A DNA stretch of 64,000 nt from Adenophora triphylla var. japonica (GCA_022495995.1 JAFEMH010006982.1:42318-106317), one strand, 5' to 3'. Positions 1 to 10,326 are shown, numbered from the stretch's first letter. Program-made: numbers and translations. The notes: generated by a model from the sequence alone, not told the origin.

Positions 1-130
1 TTTTTGAAAAAAAAAAAAAAAAGCCTTGTACCTATATATTTTGACCAAAATTTTTTCACTCGTTATTTTACACATGCAAAATTAAATGTTTAAAAAGGTG
101 ATAACAAAATTATTTTGTCATTAAACTATA

Positions 131-417
131 CTCCCTCCGTCCCACGTAAGTGTGGACCTACTTTTTGGTGTGGGAATTAAGGAAAAGTAGGAGAGAGAAA
201 TAGGTGGAGGAGGTGTTTGTGAGTATGAAAAATTAAATAGGAGAGAGAATGAGTGGGAAGAATAGTTAGGAGAGAGAATGTTGTGAGTGTAAAAGTGAAG
301 TAGGAGAGAGAATGAGTGGATGGAATAGTGAATATTCTTTGCCATTTTTGACAGTCCACACTGATGTGGGACGTCCCAAAAAGGAAAGAAATCCACACTC
401 ACGTGGGACGGAGGGAG
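131..417. mobile_element. Stowaway-type MITE
   Basis: The ends are inverted copies of CTCCCTCCGTCCCACGT and the element is flanked by TA on both sides, the target duplication of Tc1/mariner-derived Stowaway MITEs. The inside is purine-rich on this strand, with repeated GTAGGAGAGAGAATGAGTGG stretches, and has no transposase. Short reverse-strand reading frames here are chance products of this low-complexity sequence. Confidence 0.85.
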
Positions 418-489
418 TATAAAGAGTGAACATTCAAACTGAAACGTGGACATTCATTTATGGACGATAATATTGATAATACAGAAATA

Positions 490-842
490 CTCTTTTTGTT
501 TCATAATAAATATAACACTTTTTTTTTTAATTTGTCTCAAAATAAATATTATATTTAATAAAGAAAAGTGTCTTAGTACAATTTTAACATTGTACAAATA
601 ATATGAAAACATTTACAATCCATTTTTTTAAAAAATATTAACAAGTCAAATGAGATATTCATTATGAGCCAAAGTAAATTAAATGTGATTCCAAACATGC
701 GAAAGACTTTAATAAAATTAAAGATGTCTAGAATATATATGAGTGGGAGAAACAATAAAAATTCTTTGTCATTTTAAAAAAGAGAATGATACATGAGACG
801 CCCAAAACGAACAAATAAAAATGGTGTGCAGGACGGAGGTAG
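490..842. mobile_element. Degenerate Stowaway-like MITE
   Basis: The right end GGACGGAGGTAG followed by TA matches the MITE terminus seen elsewhere in this window. The left end (TA then CTCTTTTTGTTTCATAATAAA) is a weaker match. The interior is very AT-rich and non-coding. This looks like an old, diverged copy. Confidence 0.5.
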
Positions 843-874
843 TATTACACTCCAATATTTAATACTCATTTGTC

Positions 875-910
875 ATAGCTAGTTGATGGTTGATAGCTAG
901 TTGATGGTTG
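875..910. repeat. 18-bp tandem duplication
   Basis: The unit ATAGCTAGTTGATGGTTG occurs twice head to tail. It lies just outside the left LTR of the Copia element that begins at 930, in AT-rich DNA with several GATAACTGATAACT-like words. Confidence 0.8.
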
Positions 911-929
911 ATTATTTATAACTGATAAC

Positions 930-1139
930 TGATAATGATAAAGATCCTCCTGATCTCTCTCCCACTTAGAATATATCCTTTCCCTATTTACATTGTATAT
1001 ATTTTGGTATATTTAGATAATTATTCATTGTAATCTTATACCTAGAATAGGACTCTTGTACATATATATATACTCTCTATTATTATTCATAATTAAAAGA
1101 ATCCTTTCACATACTTTCTCTGTCAACCTTCTGTTATCA
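930..1139 (+). repeat. 5' LTR of element F
   Basis: It matches 5460-5669 except for two transitions by eye (ATTTTGG versus ATCTTGG, and CATATA versus CATGTA). It begins TGATAATGAT and ends CTGTTATCA. The AT-rich stretch ACATATATATATAC near 1059-1074 is a candidate TATA region. Confidence 0.95.
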
Positions 1140-1151
1140 TGGTATCAGAGC
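1140..1151 (+). promoter_or_regulatory. Primer binding site of element F
   Basis: TGGTATCAGAGC follows the left LTR directly and is the standard complement of the 3' end of plant initiator-Met tRNA, which primes minus-strand DNA synthesis. Confidence 0.95.
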
Positions 1152-1197
1152 TTCAAGGTTAAAACCCTAATACCCATAGCTGCCGCCACTACCAGCC

Positions 1198-2225
1198 ATG
1201 GCAACCACTGATCTCACCCTCATTCCCAACACTGCCCAGCCCACCCAACCCCTCATTGCCGTCTCTCTCACCCATGTTCTCAAACTCACCAACACAAATT
1301 ACATCGCCTGGAAGCTTCAAATCGAAGCTACCCTCATAGGACTGGACCTTCACAATTTCATTGATAACAATTACCCAATACCCCCTGAAACCATTCCCCC
1401 AACCACTGCCACTGTTGCCGCACCCACAGGACTGACGCCAACCCACCAGCCTCCGCCCCTCCACCACCACAGAATGTACCCAACCCTCGTACGGTAACCT
1501 GGTTTCGCCAGGACAAGTTACTCCTTGGTGCTTTAGCAGGCTCCCTATCACCATCTCTAGTTCCCCTCATATCTCTGTGTCCCACAACCCTAGCCGCATG
1601 GAACACCCTAGCCAAAACCTTTGCCAACCCCTCCAAAGGTCACATTAAACAGATCAAAGACCACCTTCGTAATATCACCAAGGGTACCCGATCCATAACT
1701 GAATACATGCAAGATATCCAAACTTGTGCAGCCCAATTAACCTCCCTAGGCCGCCCCATTGACCCAGATGACCTCATTGACAAAATCCTCGACCAAATCA
1801 ATGACCCTGACTATGATAGTGTCATCTCTGCTGTCCAGAACCGAGAAAATCCAATCACGTTTGATGAGCTCCATGAAAAACTCATCAATCGTGAGTTAAC
1901 CCTCAAAAACAAACCTAAAACCACAGCCACTTTCCCTGCGACTGTCAACTATACCACCAAAAACCAACCTCGCTCTACCAACAATCAACCAAACTCATCT
2001 CACAACTTCAACCCTCGCACCAACTCCTCACCTCAACCCTACAAAGGCCGCTGCCAATGGTGCCGCCGTGATGGTCATTTTCTTTCCCAGTGTCACACCT
2101 TTCGCCAAGTCTACCCCAATGCCCAATTCCCAAATCCCCCTCACAACAACAGACCTAACAACAACCGCCCACCCTCAACCCATCAACCCAGTGCCCACAC
2201 CGCCACTACCACACACCACCCAAAA
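1198..2225 (+). pseudogene. gag: Copia gag, frameshifted (element F)
   Basis: The capsid-type protein that packages element RNA. It starts at ATG 1198, 47 bases after the primer site. The N-terminal part contains the LTNTNYIAWK motif of plant Copia gag. The frame shifts between about 1430 and 1497, after a proline-rich stretch, and continues in another frame from TWFRQDKLLLG onward. A CCHC zinc knuckle (C-x2-C-x4-H-x4-C) is encoded at 2052-2093 and would bind RNA. The single shift separates the N-terminal part from the rest, so no full gag can be made from this copy as written. Confidence 0.85.
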
Positions 2226-2600
2226 CCCTGGCTCTTCGATAGTGGAGCCACTCACCATGTAACCAACGATCTCAATAACCTGGCCCTTCACTCACCGTAT
2301 GATGGAACTGATGAACTCCTAATTGGCGATGGATCCGGCCTTCCTATCACTCACACTGGTTCCACCTCTCTTCTTACTCCCACTTCTATATTTTCTCTTA
2401 ATCATGTCCTATGTGCTCCCTCTGTGTCTAGAAACATTCTGTCTGTTTCCAAATTTTGCCTTGATAATAACTGTTCAGTCACATTCTTATCATCCACTTT
2501 TCTTGTGAAGGATCTTCGCACGGGAGCAACTCTTCTGGAAGGCAGTTCTAGTTCGGGCATCTATGAATGGACGCCTCCCTCTCCCGCTGCTCATTCCGTC
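2226..2600 (+). pseudogene. Copia aspartic protease region (element F)
   Basis: The polyprotein-processing protease. The motif WLFDSGATHHVTND is present, with the catalytic Asp codon at 2238-2240 in the DSG triad typical of Copia proteases. This part is in frame with the gag C-terminus and integrase in one 469-codon open stretch (1707-3116), so the protease fold itself looks unbroken. It is labelled pseudogene because the polyprotein around it is interrupted. Confidence 0.85.
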
Positions 2601-2609
2601 TCCGCTTCC

Positions 2610-3500
2610 GCTACTTCAACGTGGCATCATCGCTTAGGCCATCCGTCTCAGTCTATTTTGCGTCATCTTAGCAATAGTTTTAATTTACAAATTCCTAGTT
2701 GTTCTAGCTTTCAATGTAATTCCTGTGACTGCAATAAAAGCCACAAATTACCTTTCTTTGAGAATACTATTAATTCTAGTGGTCCTCTTGATGTCTTATA
2801 CAGTGATGTGTGGTCGTCTCCTGTCACCTCTTATGATGGTTTTAAATATTACATCATCTTTGTTGACCATTTTTCAAAGTATATCTGGCTTTACCCGTTA
2901 AAACACAAAAATGATGCCACCTCCGTCTTCTCTGAATTCAAATCTCGTGTCGAAAAATACTTCAACCGCTCCATCATCACCATCTTTAGTGATAATGGTG
3001 GCGAATATATTGGACTTCACCCTCTTCTCGTTTCCCATGGAATCACTCATCTTACCTCTCCTCCCCACACACTGAACACAACGGGTACTCGGAACGTCGC
3101 CATCGCCACATTGTAGAAACAGGCCTATCCCTTCTCACCCATTCTCATATGTCCCTTACCCATCGGCCCCTTGCCTTTGTCGCGCCCCGGCTATCTAATC
3201 AAACGCATGCCCACCCCCACCCTAAATATGAAATCCCCCCACCTTATACTTCTTGGCCATCCACCTAACTATCAAAAACTCCGTAGCTTTGGCTGCCTCT
3301 GCTACCCGTGGCTTCGTCCCTACACCAAACACAAACTTGAACCCCGTTCCTCTCCCTGCGTATTTGTTGGTTACTCCCCCACACAAAGTGCCTACTATTG
3401 CCTAGATCCCAAAACTCACAAAATCTTCGTCTCTCGACATGTCAAATTTGTCGAATCTGTCTTCCCCTTCTCAAATACCACCTCAAACATTGTTTCTTCC
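2610..3500 (+). pseudogene. Copia integrase, frameshifted (element F)
   Basis: The enzyme that joins element DNA to the chromosome. The HHCC zinc domain starts at WHHRLGHPS (about 2622) with the cysteines of CNSCDCNKSHK. The catalytic core has Asp at 2805-2807 (SDVWSSPV) and at 2991-2993 (FSDNGGEY). A one-base loss near 3068, just after SPPHT, causes a stop at 3114, and a compensating shift near 3180 restores the frame before the C-terminal KLRSFGCLCYPW region. The catalytic Glu region is therefore out of frame. Confidence 0.85.
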
Positions 3501-3589
3501 CCTTCCATCACTGACTGGTGTGCCTCCTCCCTCCCTGTTCTCATTCAAAACCCAGCTGTTACCCCCACCAATGCCCCTACATCAGAACC

Positions 3590-3770
3590 AGGTGAGGCGC
3601 CCGCCCACACATACCCCAGGCGCCCGCCCCAACCCACTCACGCCTTGGCCACACCCACGGCTTCTCAGGCGCCCGCACCAACCCACCCCATGCGCCCGCC
3701 TCAACCTCCCCTTGATTCGCCTGATATTACTGTCTCTCAGGCGTGCGCCTCAGACTCTCCTTGCGGCCGC
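3590..3770 (+). repeat. GCGCCCGC-rich proline linker
   Basis: Several near-copies of AGGCGCCCGCMCMAACCCA occur in the linker between integrase and reverse transcriptase and encode APAPTHP/RPPQP-like residues. Proline-rich linkers are common here in Copia polyproteins. The repetition probably arose by slippage. Confidence 0.6.
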
Positions 3771-3959
3771 CTCATCCCACCTTCATCCAATCCATCAGCT
3801 GTGACTAATATCCCACCCCCTCCTACTACAGCCTCAACAGAACCCCCACCCACACATCGACCCATCACCAGGCTTCAAAATAAAATTACCAAACCCATCA
3901 ACAAGCTTAACCTCCATGTCTCCCTTTCCCAATCCACCACTGAACCCACCACTGTTGCC

Positions 3960-4670
3960 CAAGCACTTAAACTTCCTGACTGGCGTGCAGCTATGCAAAA
4001 TGAGTTTGATGCCCTCACCCGTAATCATACCTGGGATCTTGTACCACCGGACCCATCCCATAACCTGGTCGGTTGCAAATGGATCTTTCGCACCAAATAC
4101 AAATCTGATGGCTCCATTGATCGCCACAAAGCCCGCCTGGTTGCAAAGGGCTTTCATCAGCGCCCAGGCCTAGACTACTCTGAAACATTTAGTCCTGTTG
4201 ACAAGCCCGCCACCATTCGCACTGTCCTCTCCTTGGCCATCACAAACAACTGGCCACTTCGCCAAGTCGACATCAATAATGCATTTCTTCAAGGTTCTCT
4301 CACTGACGATGTCTTTATGGCTCAACCACCTGGGTTTGTCAGCTCCACTCATCCCACTCACGTCTGTAAGCTTCGAAAAGCCATCTATGGCTTGAAACAA
4401 GCTCCTCGTGCGTGGTACACTGAGCTCCGAACCTACCTTATGTCTGTTGGCTTTCACAACTGTGTTTCAGACTCTTCTCTGTTCACTCTGCGACACTCTC
4501 ACGATTGCATTTTTCTGCTGGTATATGTCGATGATATTGTTATCACAGGTTCTAACTCATCACTTGTTGATAAATTCATCTCCACCTTTGCTTCACGGTT
4601 CTCTCTCAAAGACCTTGGAACTTTGTCATACTTCCTTGGTATTGAAGTCATCCCTCACACTCACGGTATT
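3960..4670 (+). pseudogene. Copia reverse transcriptase (element F)
   Basis: Copies element RNA to DNA. It runs in a long open frame (3171-4889) from DWRAAMQNEF through KARLVAKGF, QVDINNAFLQG and YGLKQAPRAWY to the catalytic YVDD at 4523-4534. After YFLGIEVI the sequence jumps from GIY to the LTRSNMLDANP segment, which implies a deletion of a few dozen bases plus a frame change near 4668. The palm domain is intact, but the connection to RNase H is broken. Confidence 0.9.
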
Positions 4671-5499
4671 TACTCACCCGCTCCAACATGCTCGATGCCA
4701 ATCCAGTTCCCACTCCCATGGTTCCACATCCTGTTCTCTCAGCTCAGTCCGGAGCACCCCTACAGGATCCCTCGGAATACCGAGCCATTGTTGGATCTCT
4801 CCAATACTTATCTCTCACTCGTTTTGATCTATCATTTGCGGTCAATAGACTCTCGCAATATCTTCATGCTCCTACTGATCTCCATCTGAAAGCTTTAAAA
4901 CAAGTTCTTCGCTACTTGGTTCGGGCACCGGCTTCACTTCGGATCTTCCGCTTCACCGTAACTCTCCCGCATCTCTCCATGCCTTCACCGATGCAGATTG
5001 GGCGGGCGACTCGACAACTACATCTACTACCATTGGCTATATTGTGTATCTTGGTCGATCCCATCTCCCCTGGAGCTCTCGGAAACAACGCACGCTCGCT
5101 AGATCATCCACTGAGGCTGAGTATCGAGCAATGGCTGCCACTACAGCCGAAGTCCTTTGGCTACAAAACTTGCTCAGTGAACTTAATGTCAACATTTCGG
5201 GCCCTCCTGCTATCTATTGTGACAACTGCAGGGCAACATATGTTGCCGCAAACCCCAAATTCCACTCCAAGATGAAGCACCTAGCTCTAGACTATCACTT
5301 TGTTCGGGAACAGGTTCAAGCACAGCTGCTACGAGTCTCTCACATCTCGGGGTCAGATCAACTGGCAGACGCTCTAACTAAAGCTCTCCCTCGCACTCGC
5401 TTTCTTGAGTTAACATCCAAGATTGGACTTTCTACACGGTCGTCCATCTTGCGGGGGCATGATAATGATAAAGATCCTCCTGATCTCTCTCCCACTTAG
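4671..5499 (+). pseudogene. Copia RNase H, frameshifted (element F)
   Basis: Degrades the RNA strand during replication. Two frames are needed: one around 4688-4950 (MLDANPVPTPM, GSLQYLSLTRFDLSFAVN) and one from about 5044 to the stop at 5497-5499 (SSTEAEYRAMA, CDN, HISGSDQLADALTKALP). The shift lies in between. The frame ends inside the right LTR, as is usual for Copia elements. Confidence 0.85.
5450..5459 (+). promoter_or_regulatory. Polypurine tract of element F
   Basis: TGCGGGGGCA abuts the right LTR and is the expected plus-strand primer. Confidence 0.75.
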
Positions 5500-5669
5500 A
5501 ATATATCCTTTCCCTATTTACATTGTATATATCTTGGTATATTTAGATAATTATTCATTGTAATCTTATACCTAGAATAGGACTCTTGTACATGTATATA
5601 TACTCTCTATTATTATTCATAATTAAAAGAATCCTTTCACATACTTTCTCTGTCAACCTTCTGTTATCA
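5460..5669 (+). repeat. 3' LTR of element F
   Basis: Second copy of the 210-bp LTR, ending CTGTTATCA and followed by the target duplication ATAAC. Confidence 0.95.
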
Positions 5670-5674
5670 ATAAC

Positions 5675-6123
5675 TTTATTAATTTATAATTGATTAATTG
5701 AAAACTCATTTGTTACCGCTGATTGCTGATTATTTATAACTTATTATTAGTTGATAACTGATTGATCAAATAATTTATTATATTATATTAATAAAATAAG
5801 TATCAATGTTTGGTAAAATATAAAAATGAATGCTTCAACATCTTATAAAAATGGTGAATAAAAAACTAGTCATATAAAATATACAGTAATATATAATAAT
5901 CAATTAGTTTCAAAATTATTTAAAGGGGCTATAATAAATTGAATTTAAAAAAAAAAATAATTTAATGGATAAATTAAAATATAAATTGTATCTTATTATT
6001 ACATTAGTTTCATTGTAACTAATATAATCAAGATGGGAAAATAATGTTAAAAAGAAATTTAAAGAAATATAATAAAAAACTAATTTGAATTCGAAAATTT
6101 AATTTTCCTTCACATATAATATA
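5675..6123. other. AT-rich DNA, no gene seen
   Basis: Very AT-rich DNA with runs of TTATTA and GATTAATTGA. It continues the context that element F interrupted (GATTATTTATAACT-like words on both sides of the insertion). No reading frame, RNA gene or clear repeat boundary is visible. Confidence 0.6.
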
Positions 6124-6488
6124 CTCCCTCCGTCCCATTTCAAGAGTCCTACTTTCCCTTTTGATTCGTCTCAGACTAAGAGTCCTCCCTTTTGATTCGT
6201 CTCAGACTAAGAGTCACATTTCATAAATGACAAATTTTGAACAGTGTTTCAGACATTTATACTCTTATAATGTAAATATATTTACAAAATAATAATTCAT
6301 TATGTCCTTATAATGTTAACATTTTTACAAAAAAATCAATCAAAAGGGAGGAAAGATTAAATGTTTTAACTTTTACATTCTCTCTCCTCTAATCTTTTAT
6401 CCACTTGCAATTCTTTATTCATTTTTTAAAGATTTTTTTAAGAAACGTGAAATACTACCCTAGGACCCTTGAAGTGAGACGGAGGGAG
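6124..6488. mobile_element. Stowaway-type MITE with internal duplication
   Basis: Ends CTCCCTCCGTCCCATTTCA and its inverse TGAAGTGAGACGGAGGGAG, flanked by TA. Near the left end a 32-bp segment (about 6155-6218, containing CCCTTTTGATTCGTCTCAGA) is duplicated in tandem. No transposase. Confidence 0.85.
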
Positions 6489-6676
6489 TATATTTTTATT
6501 TTTTCTTAATGTATTTATATTTTTTAAAATTATATGAAAATGCTAATGTATTTTAAAAAATAATTGTATAAAATTGAATGAAAAAAAAGAGAAGCCAAAG
6601 AATTGAATTGATAGAGAGAATGCAATTGAAAAAAAAAAAAATAAGCAAGGTGGATAAATGGATTGTTTGTATAGTA

Positions 6677-7459
6677 CTCCCTCTGTTTCCACCCAAATGT
6701 CTCAAAATAGGTTCGGCATGGAAATTAAGGAAAGTGATGTAAAAAGAGAAAAAGTTTAAATGTTGTGAGTATAAAAAATTAAATAGGAGAGAGAATGAGC
6801 GGGAGAAATAGTTAGGAGAGAGAGAATGTTTGAGTGTAAAAGTAAAGTAGGAGAGAGAATGAGTGGGTGGAATAGTAAAAAAAAACTTTTCTTGTTTGGA
6901 TTGAAACATTTTAAATGAACACAAAATCTAGGGAGAAACGCGTTTCTCCATAAGTTATGGAGAAACGGGTCCCGACATGTCGCGCGACAATGAGCTAGAT
7001 AGCCAGAAACCTATGAAAGTGATATCCAGAAACCTTCAAATGAATATCCAGAAACCTTCAAAATGTTTTACGGATATACATTTGAAGGTTTACAGATATC
7101 GAAAACCTTCAATAGCAATTTCTGGATATGCCCTAACACATTTCTGGATATGCACCTAACAGTTTTCTGGATATGCACCTAACAGTTTCTGGATATACAT
7201 TTCACATCCTTATGGCTATCAAATACAAAGCTTCTCGATATCAACTGCAAAGCTTCTGGCTATCAAATGCAAAGCTTCTGGATATCCAGAAGCTTTTGAT
7301 CTTGGCCTTGAGTTTTTTTTTTCTGGTTATCAAATGTAAAGCTTCTGGCTATGAAAAACACGTTTCTCCATAGTTATGGAGAAACGCGTTTCTCAGCAGA
7401 CGCACTCTTAAATGAAACCCCAAAAAAAAATTGGGACATTTAAGCTGGGACGAAGGGAG
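6677..7459. mobile_element. Stowaway-like MITE interrupted by another transposon
   Basis: Ends CTCCCTCTGTTTCCACCCAAATGT and an inverse ending GGGACGAAGGGAG, flanked by TA. It is related to the MITE at 7562-7870. Removing 6920-7416 restores a continuous MITE of about 285 bp, which supports the nested reading. Confidence 0.8.
6920..7407. mobile_element. MULE-like non-autonomous element, 9-bp duplication
   Basis: A 488-bp insertion flanked by TTAAATGAA at 6911-6919 and 7408-7416, the 9-bp duplication typical of Mutator-like elements. Both ends carry an inverted block: the palindrome GGAGAAACGCGTTTCTCC (6932-6949) then CCATAAGTTATGG, mirrored at 7361-7394. The outermost about 12 bases do not match each other. 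The interior is full of short repeats of the type TTTCTGGATATGCACCTAAC and CCAGAAACCTTCAAATG. Coding capacity for a transposase is absent. Confidence 0.7.
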
Positions 7460-7561
7460 TATTTAAACTCAGAGATCGATTGAGTAAGTAAAATGAGCTT
7501 GTTTTTTAATAAGCGAGAAAAACATTAATTCCCTTAAATTTTTTACTTGTACTAATTAATA

Positions 7562-7870
7562 CTCCCTCCATTTTAGTCGAAGTGTCTCAAAATGGGTTTG
7601 GCTTGGAAATTAAGGAAAGTGATGTAGGAAAGAGAAAAAGTTTAAATATTGTGAGTATGAAAAATTAAATAGGAGAGAGAATGAGTTGGATAGGAGAGAG
7701 AATGAGTTGGAGGAATAGTTAGGAGAGAGAATGTTGTGAGTGTAAAAGTAAAGTAGGAAAGAGAATGAGTGGGTGAAATAGTAATAAAAACTTTTCTTTT
7801 TTGGGTTGAGACATTTTAAATTAAATGCCCAAAATGAAAAATTAAGACATTTGGAGCGGAACGAAGGGAG
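7562..7870. mobile_element. Stowaway-like MITE
   Basis: Ends CTCCCTCCATTTTAGTCGAA and an inverse ending GGAACGAAGGGAG, flanked by TA. The interior resembles 6677-6919 (TGTCTCAAAATGGGTTTGGC against TGTCTCAAAATAGGTTCGGC), so the two are family members. Confidence 0.8.
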
Positions 7871-7923
7871 TAATTCTCTTAAAATTTTCACTTGTACTAA
7901 TTAATTTATGATACAGTCTTGTT

Positions 7924-8119
7924 CTCTGTTCTAAAAGACCCCGCCTAAGGGCGCCTAGGCCCCGCCTAGGCGCTAGGCCCCTCTCCAACGCCTAGTTCTA
8001 AGCCCCGCCTAGGTCCTGACTAATCCCGACTAATCCCGATTAGTCCCCGACTAGTCCCCGCCTAGGCGCTAGGCCCAGCTCCGCCGCCTAGCATCCGCCT
8101 AACGCTTTTTAGAACCTTG
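7924..8119. mobile_element. GC-rich hAT-like MITE, 8-bp duplication
   Basis: A 196-bp element flanked by GTCTTGTT on both sides (7916-7923 and 8120-8127), the 8-bp duplication typical of hAT transposons. Terminal inverted repeats share GTTCTAAAA (CTCTGTTCTAAAAGACC against CAAGGTTCTAAAAAGCGTT). The body is built of GCCTAGGCG, GCTAGGCCC and CGACTAATCC words and is strikingly GC-rich within AT-rich surroundings. Non-coding. Confidence 0.75.
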
Positions 8120-8263
8120 GTCTTGTTGTACTTCAATTTCAATTATGGAGTTTCATTTGTTATGGGGTGATGAGACCATACTTTAAAACACGAGCTAGGA
8201 TTTTGAATAAAGGCAACAAAGATTTTAAAAGGATAAAATATTACATGATGTCATAATGAAGTA

Positions 8264-8821
8264 CTTCCTTCTTCCCGGTCCTGTTTCACCATTTTGGTGA
8301 AGTACGCAAATTAAAAAAGCAATATATATACTCCCTCCGTCTCAATAAGTACTTCACCCTTTTGGGTGGGCACGCAAATTATGGAAATGAGAGAGGAAAA
8401 AAATGTTGTGAGTGTAATTTGAAAATAGGAGAGAGAATTAGTGGAGGGAATAGTAAATTATAATGGTGTTGTGAGTATTAAAATAATGTAGGAGAGAGAA
8501 TGAGTGGAGAAAATAGTAAAGATTCTTTGTCAAAAAAGGAAAGGTGAAGCTTCTAACGGGACGCTCTTTTGGGTAATTAGTGAAGCTTTTATTGAGACGG
8601 AGGGAGTATTTAAAAATAATGAGAGTAGGAGAAGGGTTGTGAGAGGAAAGAAGTGAGTGGATATGATAAGTGTGATTCATAATTTAAATGTGTGAGAGAG
8701 AAAAGTTAGTGGGTATAATAGAATATTAATAAACATTTTTCATTTTAAAAAATATGAAGCTTCTACCGGAACACCCATTTGAATAAAAGGTGAAGCTTCG
8801 AACGAGAGATGATGGAGGGAG
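8264..8821. mobile_element. Stowaway-like MITE containing a second MITE
   Basis: Outer ends CTTCCTTCTTCCCGGTCCTG (preceded by TA) and GATGGAGGGAG (followed by TA). The interior TTTCACCATTTTGGTGAAGTACGC is continued after the nested copy at 8331-8606 by GAGAGTAGGAGAAGGGTTGTG. Confidence 0.65.
8331..8606. mobile_element. Nested Stowaway-type MITE
   Basis: Ends CTCCCTCCGTCTCAATAA and its inverse TTATTGAGACGGAGGGAG (last base slightly offset), flanked by TA. It is better preserved than its host MITE, so it inserted later. Confidence 0.8.
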
Positions 8822-8923
8822 TATAGGATTTTTATCAATAAGCCCCTAAGATATAGGCAAATTTATCAATAAAAAAAAACACTTTTCCTTTTTTACCTTA
8901 GGATCCTGAGTTGAAATCAAAAT

Positions 8924-10294
8924 TGTTGGGTTTTATGGGTTCATGCGCAGCGGAATTAAGCATCTAATAACACAAAATTCAAGAGCCCTAAGATCCGTTG
9001 TATACAATTAAATTGAATTCCTATGAGATAGAATTAACCAACCTTAATTGCTTTCCGTTTTTGAGCTATCAAACAATCTATCGATGTGATTTTGAATCAC
9101 AAACTTCGATCTTCAAAAACTTGAAACTTCAGATTAGAACTCTAGGTCTTGATCGTCGTACGAGCGAAGACCCTCTAGTAGTATCCACACGTTTGAATGA
9201 ATCAAGAACAGTTCTTGAGAATTGCTAGATCCTTAAACCCTAGAGAGAATATTGAGAAACCTTTTGTTGCGATTTTTCTTTAGAAAATTCGGCTCGATTT
9301 TGGCTGCTCACAGACTCATATTTATACTACAATAGTATTAATATTTGTGCCCTAATCATATTAGGAAACTAAGCTGTAAACGCCTCTTGGCATGACCTGT
9401 CGCGCGACCTCTAACAGCCTTTGGGCAAGTTATGTCGCGCGATGACTTATGCCTGATCAGGAACTCTCAATCATTCTTTCTTTGGTTTAACCAATTCATT
9501 CTAATTGTGTGTGATTCAATAGGATTATATTATGTTGGCAATGAGCTCGATCATATCGACCCGCATAAGACATAAGCGGACTCTAGCAAGCCATTATGTC
9601 TACCCAATTAATATAACGTAAGAGTTCACGTTTCCAATGGTACTCTTTCATTTCTCCCTTTGTCTCACGATGTTATATTGAACACAAGTCATGGTCCATG
9701 TCAACTTGTATTTGTTCAATACTTTCTCGATCTTGAGTATAATGATAATCCAATCGCATTGGGGTATGACCATACACTTTCATCATTATCACTCATCGAG
9801 GGGCCCAAGCAAAATATCTCTCTTTCGAGGGACAAATTCCATCTTGACTTATCATCCTTCCCATTATGAATCCGATCATGCCAAAGATAGCCTTTATAAA
9901 TATCATGTTAAGATATCGTTTGACTAAAATCAAACATACATTTCATCATATGTAAGGTCATGATAATCTCAGGTCTAGGGACTAAATGAAGTGACCATAT
10001 GAGATTTTATTATGACATTTGACCATGACATAAATCTCATACGGGTCAAGTCCAGTCACTTGTTCACTAACAAGTACCCATAAATTTAATGTGCATCTCT
10101 ATGCATATAATCATCATATGATTATCCATTAACATTTATACTAATTATTCACTTAATAATTAGGGACAGAGATTATTACAATAAATATGCAAAATATATA
10201 ATAATCAAATAATAAACTTTCTCTATAATCAAGGATAAAGATGATACATAATAGTTTTAAGTTAAACATAACTAAAGCCTAGGGCATTACATCA
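8924..10294 (-). repeat. 3' LTR of element A
   Basis: Starts TGTTGGGTTTTATGGGTTCA and ends near CATTACATCA. It is clearly homologous to the B LTRs (shared GCGCAGCGGAATTAAGCATC, CATATCGACC, TCATCGAGGGGCCCAAGCAA) but with many differences. Both ends are TG/CA. The exact right boundary (10294) is inferred. Confidence 0.8.
9319..9326 (-). promoter_or_regulatory. TATA box in LTR of element A
   Basis: Reads TATAAATA on the minus strand, as at the same place in the B LTRs. Palindromic CGCG-core motifs (9399-9408, 9434-9443) lie 75-120 bases upstream in the direction of transcription. Confidence 0.6.
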
Positions 10295-10316
10295 AAAATC
10301 TCCCACTTGCACTAGG
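10295..10316 (-). promoter_or_regulatory. Polypurine tract of element A
   Basis: On the minus strand, AAGTGGGAGATTTT leads into the LTR. The same AGTGCAAGTGGGAG is found at the matching place in element B. Confidence 0.6.
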
Positions 10317-10326
10317 CTCCATCTAT

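Larger units (their letters stand above)
930..5669 (+). mobile_element. Complete short-LTR Ty1/copia retrotransposon (element F)
   Basis: A 4740-bp element with two 210-bp LTRs that start TG and end CA and are flanked by the perfect 5-bp duplication ATAAC (925-929 and 5670-5674). A Met-tRNA primer site follows the left LTR and a purine tract precedes the right LTR. Domain order is gag, protease, integrase, reverse transcriptase, RNase H, which defines Ty1/copia. Short LTRs and total size suggest the Ale/Retrofit lineage (inference). The polyprotein is broken by frameshifts and a deletion, so this copy is not autonomous. Confidence 0.95.

Noticed and set aside
1189..1636. Reverse-strand frames opposite the Copia gag of element F.
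   Set aside because: They are shadows of the gag coding strand with glycine-rich translations and no start context.
7173..7373. A 66-codon plus-strand frame within the MULE-like insertion.
   Set aside because: It translates internal short repeats (YKASRYQLQSFW-like) and has no recognisable domain.
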